From Hydrogenophilales bacterium (GTDB lineage Bacteria; Pseudomonadota; Gammaproteobacteria; Burkholderiales; Thiobacillaceae), in assembly GCA_024636675.1 (NCBI GenBank), contig JAGXGM010000008.1:1-48823 (forward strand): a stretch of 48,823 bases of DNA, in the 5' to 3' direction. Below are positions 29,938-38,399 of this stretch, one piece after another; the first letter of the stretch is position 1; each line of letters starts with the position of its first letter. The translations under genes were made by a program, and so were the position numbers. The notes beneath the pieces were generated by a model. It saw only the letters and a list, made by a program, of their open reading frames with translations, did not search any database and was not told the DNA's origin.

Positions 29938-31020
29938 CTAGCCGACCCCCAGGTCCTGCGCCAGTCCGGGGTGAGTGATTGTTCCGGCATGGATCTGCAG
30001 GCCCGCCTTCAGCCCGGCATCGGCCTCCAGCGCGGCCAGGCCCTGCGCCGCGAGCGCCCGTACATAGGGCAGGGTGGCATGAGTGAGCGCTTCGGTGGCG
30101 GTGCGCGCCACTGCCCCCGGCATGTTGGTGACGCAGTAGTGGACGACGCCTTCGGCGACGAAGAACGGATCGCTGTGGGTGGTGGGGCGCGAAGTGGCCG
30201 CGATGCCGCCCTGGTCGATCGCCACGTCGACCAGTACCGATCCCGGCGACATCCGCTTCAAGGATTCCAGACTGATCAGGCGCGGCGCGTGGCGGCCGGG
30301 AATCTGCGCGGCACCGATGACGATGTCGGCAGCGGCGAGGCTGTCGGCGATCGCCTGCCGCGAGGAGAAGCGCGTTTCCACCCGCGCGCCGAACAGCGTT
30401 TCGGCGTGCGCAAGCTTGTCGGCCAGGTGATCGATCAGGGTGACGCGCGCGCCGAGTCCGACCGCCGTGCGCGCAGCGCTCATTCCCACTACTCCGGCGC
30501 CGATGACGACGACATGCGCGGGCGGCACGCCGGGCATGCCGCTGATCAGCTTGCCGTTGCCGCCGTGCGGCTTGTGCAGCCCCAGCGCGCCCATCTGCGG
30601 CGCAAGCCGCCCGGCGATGTCGGACATCGGCTGCAGCAGCGGCAAGCCGCCGGCAGGCCGGGTCACGGTTTCGTAGGCAATCGCGCTCACCTCGCGCGCC
30701 ATCAGTGCGCGCGCGAGTTCGGGCGCGGCGGCCAGATGCAGGTAGCAGAACAGCAGTTGTCCGCTGCGCAGATGGGTCAGCTCGGAGGGCTGCGGCTCCT
30801 TCACCTTGACCACCAGCCCGGCACTCCAGGCCTCGGCAGCCGTGGCCACGATGACCGCATCGGCTGCACGGTAGGCGTCGTCGCCGAATCCCGCCATGGC
30901 GCCCGCGCCGGACTCGACGCTGACGCTGTGACCGGCCTGGGTCAGCTCACGCGCGCCCTCGGGTGTGAGCGCCACCCGGTATTCGTGATCCTTGATTTCT
31001 TTGGGAATGCCGATGTGCAT
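29938..31020 (-). CDS. ald: Alanine dehydrogenase
   Basis: The 360-residue enzyme interconverts L-alanine with pyruvate and ammonia using NAD+. It opens MHIGIPKEIKDHEYRVALTP, with the Arg and Lys substrate contacts, and continues with VKVKEPQPSE, LFCYLHLAA and AYETV. The Rossmann motif VVVIGAGVVGMSAARTAVGLGA and VDVAIDQGG follow, with the proton-donor His region near TTHSDP and VTNMPGAV. ATG 31020 fits the family N-terminus; the open frame reaches further upstream to 31071 without support. It lies 69 nt downstream of the TIGR03790-like gene. Confidence 0.93.
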   Translation of the reverse strand: MHIGIPKEIKDHEYRVALTPEGARELTQAGHSVSVESGAGAMAGFGDDAYRAADAVIVATAAEAWSAGLVVKVKEPQPSELTHLRSGQLLFCYLHLAAAPELARALMAREVSAIAYETVTRPAGGLPLLQPMSDIAGRLAPQMGALGLHKPHGGNGKLISGMPGVPPAHVVVIGAGVVGMSAARTAVGLGARVTLIDHLADKLAHAETLFGARVETRFSSRQAIADSLAAADIVIGAAQIPGRHAPRLISLESLKRMSPGSVLVDVAIDQGGIAATSRPTTHSDPFFVAEGVVHYCVTNMPGAVARTATEALTHATLPYVRALAAQGLAALEADAGLKAGLQIHAGTITHPGLAQDLGVG

Positions 31021-31089
31021 GGCGAGCCTCGCGGGGAATGGGACATGCTCCAGCATAACCAATGCGGTCACGCCCCAGAAGTGCGATGG

Positions 31090-32334
31090 TCAGCGTGCGG
31101 GCACAGGACCGGTGCGCTCGAAGCGGTAATACGCCGGCGGCAGCTTCTCGAGTTTGATCTCGCGCGTGCCCCAGGCGACGGGCACGCGGCCGACGCTGCG
31201 GTACGGCCCGATCATCGACGGCGCGGCTTGTACGTCGTAGCGCCCGGGGGCGAACAGGCGCGCCGAAAGCACAACGCCGCCGTCGCGGGCGTGGTGGCGG
31301 ATGCCGGCGAACGGACGTGCCAGCGGCTCGCCGATGAAAAGTCCCTGTCCCGGCATCTGCACGCTTTTCCAGTAGGCCTCGATCAGGGTTTCGCCCTGCA
31401 GGTAGTGCGCCATGACGATGGCGGGCACCGGAAACTTGGCCGGGAAGTTGCACGGTTCGACCACCGCGCCGTAGCTGCCGGTGGCGCCTGCCTGCAACCA
31501 GCGCAGGCTGCTCATCTGCGAGCCGCCGAACAGGTCGCCGCCGGCGGAGGTGAGGTGGTCGCCGATGGCGCCGGGCAGGAAGGTGTTGCTGTCGAGCGAA
31601 GGCACGTGGGTCTGCCCGGTGAAGTAGAACATCACGTCGGGTTTGTTTTCGAGCGTGTTGGCCGCGATGATTTCAGTCGGCATGATGGCCTGCATCCCGG
31701 TGCGTAGCGCGTCGTATCCGGCGGCCCGCACGTTGCGGGCGCGGTCCCCGGTGCTGACGAGATACGCGGTGCCGCCCGGATTGCTGCCGTCGGATGCCAC
31801 GCCGCGGTCGATCAGTTGTTTCGCTTCAGTGACGCTGGCGGCGGCCAGGCTCATGGTCGGGCGGATCTGATACGCGGCATGGGGAAGCACTACGCTGCTG
31901 TTGAAATAGGGGCTGGGCCGCGTCGGCTTGCACGTGCTGGCGCAAAAGGCGGGGTCGAAGCCGAAAGCGAAGGCGGAGGTGATCGACATGCAGCCCACCC
32001 GGTATGGCTGTGCCCAGGTCAGCGCGTAGGCCTGAATGTTTCCGGGGGTCGTGCGGTCGACCTGGCGCTTGAGCGCGGTGAATTCCTCGCGTGAGAGCGT
32101 GCTGCGTCCGGGCCTGAAGCGCACGTGAATCAGGTTGGCGGCGGGAATGCCGCGTTTGTCGCGGTAATACGCGGCGATTGCGACGCTGTCAGGATCGTCG
32201 TCGTTGACGATGACGCCCAGCTGGCCGGCGGTGAGGCCGGGCTGGGAAAGGCTGGTGACGATGGCGTGTTCGGGAGGCGCGGCATGCGCAGCCTGCAGCA
32301 GCAGACCGGCTGCGAGTGCAAGCAACAGCCGCAT
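31090..32334 (-). CDS. TIGR03790-like secreted protein, function unknown
   Basis: The 414-residue protein starts at ATG 32334 with a Sec signal (MRLLLALAAGLLLQAAHA). The mature part has VIVNDDDPDSVAIAAYYRDKR, IPAANLIHVRF, IQAYALTWAQPYRVGCMSITSAFA, an FCASTC segment (two Cys spaced by three) and a C-terminal part with DVMFYFTGQTHVPSLD, GATGSYGAVVEPCNFPAKF and LIEAYWKSVQMPGQGLFIGEP. This resembles the TIGR03790 family. At least five Cys suggest disulfides in the envelope. The stop-to-start distance from pyrD is 5 nt, so the two are co-transcribed although no functional link is known. Confidence 0.78.
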   Translation of the reverse strand: MRLLLALAAGLLLQAAHAAPPEHAIVTSLSQPGLTAGQLGVIVNDDDPDSVAIAAYYRDKRGIPAANLIHVRFRPGRSTLSREEFTALKRQVDRTTPGNIQAYALTWAQPYRVGCMSITSAFAFGFDPAFCASTCKPTRPSPYFNSSVVLPHAAYQIRPTMSLAAASVTEAKQLIDRGVASDGSNPGGTAYLVSTGDRARNVRAAGYDALRTGMQAIMPTEIIAANTLENKPDVMFYFTGQTHVPSLDSNTFLPGAIGDHLTSAGGDLFGGSQMSSLRWLQAGATGSYGAVVEPCNFPAKFPVPAIVMAHYLQGETLIEAYWKSVQMPGQGLFIGEPLARPFAGIRHHARDGGVVLSARLFAPGRYDVQAAPSMIGPYRSVGRVPVAWGTREIKLEKLPPAYYRFERTGPVPAR

Positions 32335-32339
32335 GGTCG

Positions 32340-33350
32340 TCAGGCCAGGCGCTGCACGCATTCGCGCACCAGTTCCGGGCCGCGGTAAATCAGGCCCGTA
32401 TACACCTGCACCAGCGACGCGCCGGCGGCGATCTTTTCCGCGGCGTCGGCGCCCGAGAGGATGCCGCCGACACCGATGATCGGCACTTCGCCCCGCAGAT
32501 GGTGCGCCAGCGCCTCGATCACGCGGGTCGACGCCGCGCGCACCGGCGCGCCCGACAGGCCGCCGGCTTCGTCTGCATTCGGCTGGCCGGCGACGGCGTC
32601 GCGGCAGATGGTGGTGTTGGTGGCGATCACCGCGTCGATGCGATGCATCATCAGCAGCGCGGCAATCGCGGCGGTCTGGGCGTCGTCGAGGTCGGGCGCG
32701 ATCTTCAGCGCAATCGGCACGTACTTGCCGTGCTGCTGCGCGAGTTCCGACTGCCTGAGCTTGATCGCCGACAGCAGCGCGTCGAGCGCCTCGTCCTTCT
32801 GCAGCTCGCGCAGCCCCTGCGTGTTGGGCGAGGAGATGTTCACCGTCACATAGCGGGCGTGCGCGTAGACCTTGTCGAGGCAGGCCAGGTAGTCGTCGAT
32901 TGCCTGCTCGTTCGGCGTGTCCTTGTTCTTGCCGACGTTGATGCCGAGCACGCCGGTGAAGCCGCTCGCCCCGACGTTTTTCACCAGATTGTCGACGCCG
33001 AGGTTGTTGAAGCCCATGCGGTTGATGATGGCGTTGGCTGCCGGCAGACGGAACATGCGCGGCGTCGGGTTGCCCGGCTGCGGGCGCGGCGTCACCGTGC
33101 CGATCTCGATGAAGCCGAAGCCGAGCGCCGCCAGCGCGTTGATGTGCGCGCCGTCCTTGTCGAGCCCAGCGGCGAGGCCGACCGGGTTGGGGAAGTCGAT
33201 GCCCATCACGCGCACCGGTTTTCCCGTGGCGCGCGGCAGCAGGTTCAGCAGGCCGAGACGGTGCGCGACATCCAGGCTGGCAAGGGTGAAACGGTGCGCG
33301 TCCTCCGGGTCGAGCGAGAACAGGGCGGGGCGGAGCAGCGGATAGAGCAT
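32340..33350 (-). CDS. pyrD: Dihydroorotate dehydrogenase (quinone), class 2
   Basis: The 336-residue enzyme oxidises dihydroorotate to orotate in pyrimidine synthesis and passes electrons to quinone at the membrane. The N-terminal helix [21 protein letters not shown] is the class-2 membrane/quinone element. [31 protein letters not shown] and [12 protein letters not shown] (with the class-2 catalytic Ser) follow, then KIAPDL, ATNTT and the phosphate-binding [14 protein letters not shown]. The length is standard. It lies 3 nt after gltP, which reads in the same direction. Confidence 0.97.
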   Translation of the reverse strand: MLYPLLRPALFSLDPEDAHRFTLASLDVAHRLGLLNLLPRATGKPVRVMGIDFPNPVGLAAGLDKDGAHINALAALGFGFIEIGTVTPRPQPGNPTPRMFRLPAANAIINRMGFNNLGVDNLVKNVGASGFTGVLGINVGKNKDTPNEQAIDDYLACLDKVYAHARYVTVNISSPNTQGLRELQKDEALDALLSAIKLRQSELAQQHGKYVPIALKIAPDLDDAQTAAIAALLMMHRIDAVIATNTTICRDAVAGQPNADEAGGLSGAPVRAASTRVIEALAHHLRGEVPIIGVGGILSGADAAEKIAAGASLVQVYTGLIYRGPELVRECVQRLA

Positions 33351-33353
33351 GGT

Positions 33354-34667
33354 TCAGGCAGCGGGAGAGGAGGGAAGGGTGTGGCGGGTGGCGGCTTCGA
33401 CCGAACCCGCCTCGGGGTCGTCGAACACGGCCTGGTCGAGCGCGTTTTCGCTCTTGGCGACGATGCAGCTCACCGCGCAGTCGCCGGTGACGTTGACCGT
33501 GGTGCGCATCATGTCGAGCAGGCGGTCGACGCCGATGATGAGCGCGATGCCCTCGACCGGCAGGCCGACCTGGCCCAGCACCATGGTCAGCGTGACGAGG
33601 CCGACCGCGGGGATCGCAGCGGTGCCGACCGAGGCCAGCGTGGCGGTCAGCACCACCAGCAGGTAGTCGGTGAGCGAGAGGTCGATGCCGTAGACGTTGG
33701 CGATGAACACCGTGGCCACGCCCTGCATCATGGCGGTTCCGTCCATGTTGATGGTGGCGCCCAGCGGCACGCTGAAGGAGGCGACGCTGTTCTTTACGCC
33801 CATCTTGTATTCCACTGTATGCAGGGTGACCGGGATGGTGGCGCCGGAACTGGCGGTGGAAAACGCGAACGCCGCCGGATCGCGCATCTTCTTCAGGAAG
33901 GTGAGCGGGTTGAGCGAGACCAGCAGGCGCAGCAGCAGCGGATAGGTGCCGAACAGCTGGATCGCCAGCGCGGCGGTCAGGGTGAGGAAATAGGCGGCCA
34001 GCGGCAGAAGCAGGTCCAGCCCCTGGGTGGCGAAAGTGCGGGAAATCAGCGCGAACACGCCGTAGGGCGCCAGCCGCATGATCCACTCGACCATGTGCAT
34101 GATGACCACGTTGAGGTCGGTGAACAGATTCAGCACATGCGTGCCGCGCGCCCCCGACATCGTGATCGCGATGCCCAGCAGCAGCGCGAACACGATGACC
34201 TGCAGCATGTTGCCTTCGGCCATCGCCGCCACCGGGTTGGTCGGCACCAGTTCGATCAGCACCTGGGTCAGCGGCGGGGCTTCCTTGCCGGCAAAGCTGG
34301 CGGTCGTCTCGCCGGCGTCGAATCCCTCCCCGGGGCCGACCACGCCGGCCAACGTCAGCGCGATCGTCACCGCGATCGCGGTCGTCATCAGGTACAGGGC
34401 CAGTGCCTTGGCGCCGATGCGGCTCAGCGCCTTCAGGTCCGATAGGGCGGTGACGCCCACTACCAGCGACACCAGCACCAGCGGCACCACCATCATCTTC
34501 AGCGCGGCCACGAACACCGAGCCGACCACGTGCAGCAACCCGTCCACTACAAAATTCTGTATCCAGGGCGCCGCGCCCAGCTGGTTGACGGCAACGCCGA
34601 GCACGATGCCCGCGAGCATCGCAATGACGATCTGGCGGGTGAGGCGGTGAGATTGGGGTGCGGCCAT
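33354..34667 (-). CDS. gltP: Dicarboxylate/amino acid:cation symporter (DAACS, GltP/DctA type)
   Basis: The 437-residue multi-pass transporter takes up glutamate/aspartate or C4-dicarboxylates with H+ or Na+. Typical parts are FVAALKMMVVPLVLVSLVVG, the re-entrant loop region ASSGATIPVTLHTVEY, the GATINMDGTAMMQGVATVF motif that forms the cation/substrate site, and GTAAIPAVGLVTLTMVL in hairpin 2. The first re-entrant tip reads SSGATIP rather than the more usual SSSATLP. It is the first gene of the gltP-pyrD-TIGR03790 unit. Substrate choice cannot be decided. Confidence 0.93.
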   Translation of the reverse strand: MAAPQSHRLTRQIVIAMLAGIVLGVAVNQLGAAPWIQNFVVDGLLHVVGSVFVAALKMMVVPLVLVSLVVGVTALSDLKALSRIGAKALALYLMTTAIAVTIALTLAGVVGPGEGFDAGETTASFAGKEAPPLTQVLIELVPTNPVAAMAEGNMLQVIVFALLLGIAITMSGARGTHVLNLFTDLNVVIMHMVEWIMRLAPYGVFALISRTFATQGLDLLLPLAAYFLTLTAALAIQLFGTYPLLLRLLVSLNPLTFLKKMRDPAAFAFSTASSGATIPVTLHTVEYKMGVKNSVASFSVPLGATINMDGTAMMQGVATVFIANVYGIDLSLTDYLLVVLTATLASVGTAAIPAVGLVTLTMVLGQVGLPVEGIALIIGVDRLLDMMRTTVNVTGDCAVSCIVAKSENALDQAVFDDPEAGSVEAATRHTLPSSPAA

Positions 34668-34832
34668 GTGGTTACCATGCAGGCGTCGACTGACGCGAGT
34701 TTAACAGGGCGATGCCGCCGGGCTGTTGCATGACGGACAGGCGATGTTATCCTGAACCTTCGCGTGCTTGCGCGTGTCTATACGCTTCAATCAATGTCCA
34801 TTCCGTTATTCTTCTCACTAAGCGACAACCCC

Positions 34833-35996
34833 ATGACGACCCCGTATTTTCTGCAGCGACTCGTATTGCTTTTCAGCGTGCTGATGGCGCCCGCCGCCTG
34901 GAGCGCCGACATCGTTCCTCCCCCGCCGCAACTGGAGGCCAAATCCTGGGTACTGATGGATGCCGCCAGCGGCAACATTCTGGTCGACCACCAAGGCAAT
35001 ACGCGCCTGCCGCCCGCCAGCCTCACCAAGCTGATGACCGCCCATGTCGCCGCGCTGGAACTCCAGCGTGGCCGGATCAAGGAGGACGATCTCGTCACCA
35101 TCAGCGAAAAAGCCTGGCGCATGGGCGGCTCGAAAATGTTCGTCAAGGTCGGCAACCAGGTCGCGGTAAGCGACCTGCTGCGCGGCATCATCGTGCAGTC
35201 GGGCAACGACGCCAGCATCGCGCTGGCCGAACACCTCGCCGGCGGCGAGGATACCTTCGCCGCATTGATGAATCAGGAAGCGAAGCGGCTGGGCCTCGCC
35301 GACACGCATTTCCTCAACGCCACCGGCTGGCCGGCCGAAGGCCATTATTCGAGCGCGCTCGACATGGCCAAGCTCGCGCGCGCCATCATCATCGAGGACC
35401 CCGAGCACTATGCGCTGTATGCCGAAAAGGAATTCGTCTGGAACGACATCAAGCAGCCCAACCGTAACCTGCTGTTGTGGCGTGACCCGACCGTCGACGG
35501 CCTGAAAACAGGCCACACCGAGGAAGCCGGCTACTGCCTGGTGGCGTCGAGCAAGCGCGACGGCCAGCGCCTGATCGCTTCAGTGTTCGGCACCGACAGC
35601 GAAGCCGCGCGGGCGACCGAAACCGCCAAGCTGCTGGCCTACGGCTTCAACTTCTTCGACAGCAAAGTCTTCTTCAAGCAGGGCGAGACGGTGCAAACCG
35701 TGGATGTGTGGAAAGGCGCCGCGCGTACCGTCAAGGCCGGCGTTGCCGCAGACTTCGCCGCCGCGCTGCCCAAGCGCACCAGCGGCGAGTACCAGACCCG
35801 TGTCGTGCTGGCCGAAGGCGACGTGGTTGCCCCCGTCCCCGCCGGTACGCCACTTGGGAAGGTCGAACTGGTGAGCCCTGACGGCAAGGTCGTCACCCAG
35901 GCGCCGCTGGTTGCGCTCGAGACGGTCGAAGAGGGCGGCTTTTTCCGCCGCGTGTGGGACAGCATCCGCCTGTTTTTCAAAGGCCTGTTAGGCTGA
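34833..35996 (+). CDS. dacC: D-alanyl-D-alanine carboxypeptidase (PBP5/6 type)
   Basis: The 387-residue protein trims pentapeptide side chains of peptidoglycan in the periplasm. A Sec signal (FLQRLVLLFSVLMAPAAWSA) is followed by the three penicillin-binding motifs: SLTK (in PPASLTKLMTAH), SGN (in VQSGNDASIALAE) and KTG (in DGLKTGHTEEAGYC). A C-terminal beta domain (QTVDVWKGAARTVKAG) follows. It ends with an amphipathic helix RRVWDSIRLFFKGLLG that attaches to the membrane surface. ATG 34833 is chosen because it gives a clean signal peptide. dacA would be an equally fair symbol. Confidence 0.94.
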   Translation: MTTPYFLQRLVLLFSVLMAPAAWSADIVPPPPQLEAKSWVLMDAASGNILVDHQGNTRLPPASLTKLMTAHVAALELQRGRIKEDDLVTISEKAWRMGGSKMFVKVGNQVAVSDLLRGIIVQSGNDASIALAEHLAGGEDTFAALMNQEAKRLGLADTHFLNATGWPAEGHYSSALDMAKLARAIIIEDPEHYALYAEKEFVWNDIKQPNRNLLLWRDPTVDGLKTGHTEEAGYCLVASSKRDGQRLIASVFGTDSEAARATETAKLLAYGFNFFDSKVFFKQGETVQTVDVWKGAARTVKAGVAADFAAALPKRTSGEYQTRVVLAEGDVVAPVPAGTPLGKVELVSPDGKVVTQAPLVALETVEEGGFFRRVWDSIRLFFKGLLG

Positions 35997-36011
35997 CCCT
36001 CAAGCGCGAAC

Positions 36012-36050
36012 AAAAAAGGCGACCCTCGGAAGAGTGGTCGCCTTTTTATT
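36012..36050 (+). terminator. Intrinsic terminator after dacC
   Basis: The stem GGCGACC/GGTCGCC is extended by flanking A/T pairs around an 11-nt loop and ends in TTTTTATT, 16 nt after the dacC stop. The A-run on the other side lets it work in both directions, so it may also stop transcripts of the signalling island. Confidence 0.9.
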
Positions 36051-36191
36051 GTCGGTGCCAGGTCCCGGGTCCGGAATCGAGCCGGAAAAGTCAGTGGTGA
36101 GGCAGGTCGAAAGCGTCCGTTTGTCGGCCTAAGCGGCCGGTGGCGTTCCTGGCACATAACCCCCTTGCCACCCATCCAGGCGGTAGAAATC

Positions 36192-36482
36192 TTAAAAGAG
36201 ACACATGGCCTGGCAGGGCGCATCGTGCAAGGATTTCCCGGCGTGCGCTCCCATGACCGGCCCATGCGTGAAAACACCATCAGGGCTGCCCTGGATTTCA
36301 TCGCCACGGCGGCCTTCACCACATCCACCAGGTTGCCATAGCGAAACTGGTGGGCCATGCTCGATCACCTCCCATCCATTTTTCGCCTCGGCGACCAGCT
36401 TGAGTTCCGGCATCAATGCCTGCACCAGGCGCAGCCCCTGGCGGACGATGGCAGGGTCATCGCCGATGAGAATGCGAAGCAT
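36192..36482 (-). pseudogene. Truncated NarL/FixJ-type response regulator
   Basis: The first 43 residues (MLRILIGDDPAIVRQGLRL, LKLVAEAKNGWEVIE) are a normal start of a NarL/FixJ receiver, except for GDDP where ADDH is usual. After residue 43 the frame turns into Gly/Pro-rich sequence (GPPVSLWQPGGCGEGRRGDEIQ) with no phosphoacceptor Asp strand, no catalytic Lys and no LuxR-type DNA-binding domain. It ends at 96 residues. Its ATG overlaps the kinase stop by 1 nt (TGATG), as in an intact kinase-regulator pair. It is best read as a remnant left by a deletion with a breakpoint near 36353. The neighbouring 150 nt holds no recognisable rest. Confidence 0.75.
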
Positions 36483-38389
36483 CAGGCCACCTCCCGGACG
36501 GATGGAATTCGAATGCGCACGGTGGTTCCGGCACCCGGCCTGGAATCAATGCGGGATTCACCGCCGAACTGGAGCGCACGCTCGCGCATACCCATCAAGC
36601 CGAACGTCTTGCGGCTTTTCACTTCCGCATGGTCAAAGCCGACGCCATCGTCGCGGATATCCATTTCAAGGAAGCCGTTGATCCATTCGATGCGCACGTT
36701 CACCTCCGAGGCGTTTGCGTAACGCGTGATGTTGGTAAGGGATTCCTGCAGGATGCGGAATGCGGCGGTGCTGCACTCATCGTCCAGATCGAGATTTTCT
36801 TCTGGCGCATGCAGATGGCAACGGATCTGGGTGCGCTCCTCAAATCCGGAAAGCAGCCACTCCGCCGCCGGCACCAGCCCCATGTCCAGCGCCGCGGGAC
36901 GCAATGAAGTGGCCAGGTTACGGACCACCCCGATCGTGGTATCGATGGTTTTTTTCATGCCGGCAACCTGGCGCGCCAGATCGGGATTGTCCGCACCAAA
37001 GTGGATTTTGAGCATGGCCGCATCCATCCGCAGAGCGGTAAGGTGTTGTCCGAGTTCGTCATGAATTTCCCGGGCGATGCGGGTTCGCTCCCCTTCCCGG
37101 ACTTTTTCATGGTGCGCAGCAAGTTCACGCAGGCTTTGCCGGGACCGCAGCAGCTCATCCTCATGCCGCTTGAGTTCGGTGATGTCCTGAGCGGTGTGCA
37201 GCATGCGCGCGTTCCACAATTTGATCCAGCCGGGCAGATCAGCTGCAGGCATCGGTCGCCCAATAAAAAAACCTTGGGCCAGGTCGCATTTTGTGCGCCG
37301 CACAAAATCCCAGTCATCCCGATCTTCCACGCCTTCGGCGACGACTGTCATACCGAGCTGCTTGCCCAGGTTAAGGCTGGCGTCGAATATCGCGCGCGCG
37401 GTGTCATCCAGCCATGCGCCGCGCACAAAGCTTTGGTCGATCTTGAGTTCATCGAATGGGATATCGCGTAACTGGGTCAGCGAAGAATGGCCCGTGCCGA
37501 AGTCATCGATTGAAAGGCCAAAGCGCTTCAGGCGCAATCGGGTCAGGACCTCCAGCGGCGCGCGCTGGTCCAGCATCAGTCGGCTTTCCGTCACTTCCAG
37601 CACGATATCCTGCGGTGCCACCCCTGCAGCGCTGGCAGCTGCGGCGACGAAATCGGCAAAAGCCACCGACGAAAGATTGTCCATCGATACGTTAACCGCT
37701 ACCCGAAGTCGGAGCCCATCCTGCTGCCAGGCCTTGCTCTGAGCCATCGCACCCTTTAGCACCACGCGCGTCAGGTCATCAATCAATCCATGATCTTCAG
37801 CGATGCTGATGAACTGCCCGGGGAATACCAACCCGTCCACCGGATGATGCCAGCGCACCAGCGTCTCCACGGCGACGATCGCGCCGGTGGTGACGGAAAC
37901 TTTGGGCTGGTAATAGTTGACCAGTTCACCTGCATCGATCGCAATGCGCAGTTCGTCTGCGTTATAAGCGTGCTTTGTCGGTTGCGGGGCAACGTGCATG
38001 TGCACTGACTTTTCCATGAGCTCGGTGAGTCGAGCCAAGCGAACAGGCTTGTTCAGATGCCCCAGCACCGTGATCCGGTGCGCCTGGATCAGTTTCACTG
38101 CCATTTGCAGAACACGCTCGTCTTCGCCACTGACCAGAATGAGATTGCCGGCGTAGTTATGCTCGACCAATTTACGGACAAACTCGATCCCATCCATTTC
38201 TGGCATCTGCAAGTCCAGCAGGATCAGATTGGGTGGGTTGACTTGGGTGTTTAAGCACGCCAGCGCAGCAGTGCCGTTATCGCAAGTCGTCACTGAGGTG
38301 AAACCCAGGTCGGCCAGCATGTGGCCGAGCAGCTTGAGCATAAAAGGATCGTCGTCGAGCACCAGGATCCGAATGATTGATTTGTTCAT
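36482..38389 (-). CDS. REC-EAL response regulator fused to a HisKA_3/HATPase kinase core
   Basis: The protein is 635 residues from ATG 38389. A receiver (1-125; acidic DDD at 12-14, phosphoacceptor D59 in LLDLQMP, K114) is followed by an EAL domain (about 145-390; ETL at 175-177, EVTES, DDFGTG, DELKIDQSFV, AEGVED). After GRPMPAADLPGWIKLWNAR comes only the tail of a PAS domain (MLHTAQDITELKRHEDEL). A full DesK/NarX-type kinase follows, with H443 in AREIHDELGQ, FRILQESLTNITRYA, DDGVGFD and FGLMGMRERA. It sits 10 nt after the giant hybrid kinase and is coupled to the truncated regulator. The join near residue 395 (about 37204) looks like an in-frame deletion that merged two genes. Both c-di-GMP hydrolysis and histidine kinase activity seem possible. 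Confidence 0.9.
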   Translation of the reverse strand: MNKSIIRILVLDDDPFMLKLLGHMLADLGFTSVTTCDNGTAALACLNTQVNPPNLILLDLQMPEMDGIEFVRKLVEHNYAGNLILVSGEDERVLQMAVKLIQAHRITVLGHLNKPVRLARLTELMEKSVHMHVAPQPTKHAYNADELRIAIDAGELVNYYQPKVSVTTGAIVAVETLVRWHHPVDGLVFPGQFISIAEDHGLIDDLTRVVLKGAMAQSKAWQQDGLRLRVAVNVSMDNLSSVAFADFVAAAASAAGVAPQDIVLEVTESRLMLDQRAPLEVLTRLRLKRFGLSIDDFGTGHSSLTQLRDIPFDELKIDQSFVRGAWLDDTARAIFDASLNLGKQLGMTVVAEGVEDRDDWDFVRRTKCDLAQGFFIGRPMPAADLPGWIKLWNARMLHTAQDITELKRHEDELLRSRQSLRELAAHHEKVREGERTRIAREIHDELGQHLTALRMDAAMLKIHFGADNPDLARQVAGMKKTIDTTIGVVRNLATSLRPAALDMGLVPAAEWLLSGFEERTQIRCHLHAPEENLDLDDECSTAAFRILQESLTNITRYANASEVNVRIEWINGFLEMDIRDDGVGFDHAEVKSRKTFGLMGMRERALQFGGESRIDSRPGAGTTVRIRIPSVREVA

Positions 38390-38399
38390 ACAGATTGGC

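Noticed and set aside
31090-34086. One long minus frame running from the TIGR03790-like gene through pyrD into gltP
   Set aside because: Only its C-terminal 414 residues, from ATG 32334, look like protein with a signal peptide. The rest is an out-of-frame shadow of pyrD and gltP.
36051-36191. Possible tRNA or gene fragment after the dacC terminator
   Set aside because: GGTCCCGGGTCCGGAATCGAGCC resembles a T-arm by eye, but no acceptor stem, anticodon arm or CCA end can be built. No protein is recognised on either strand.
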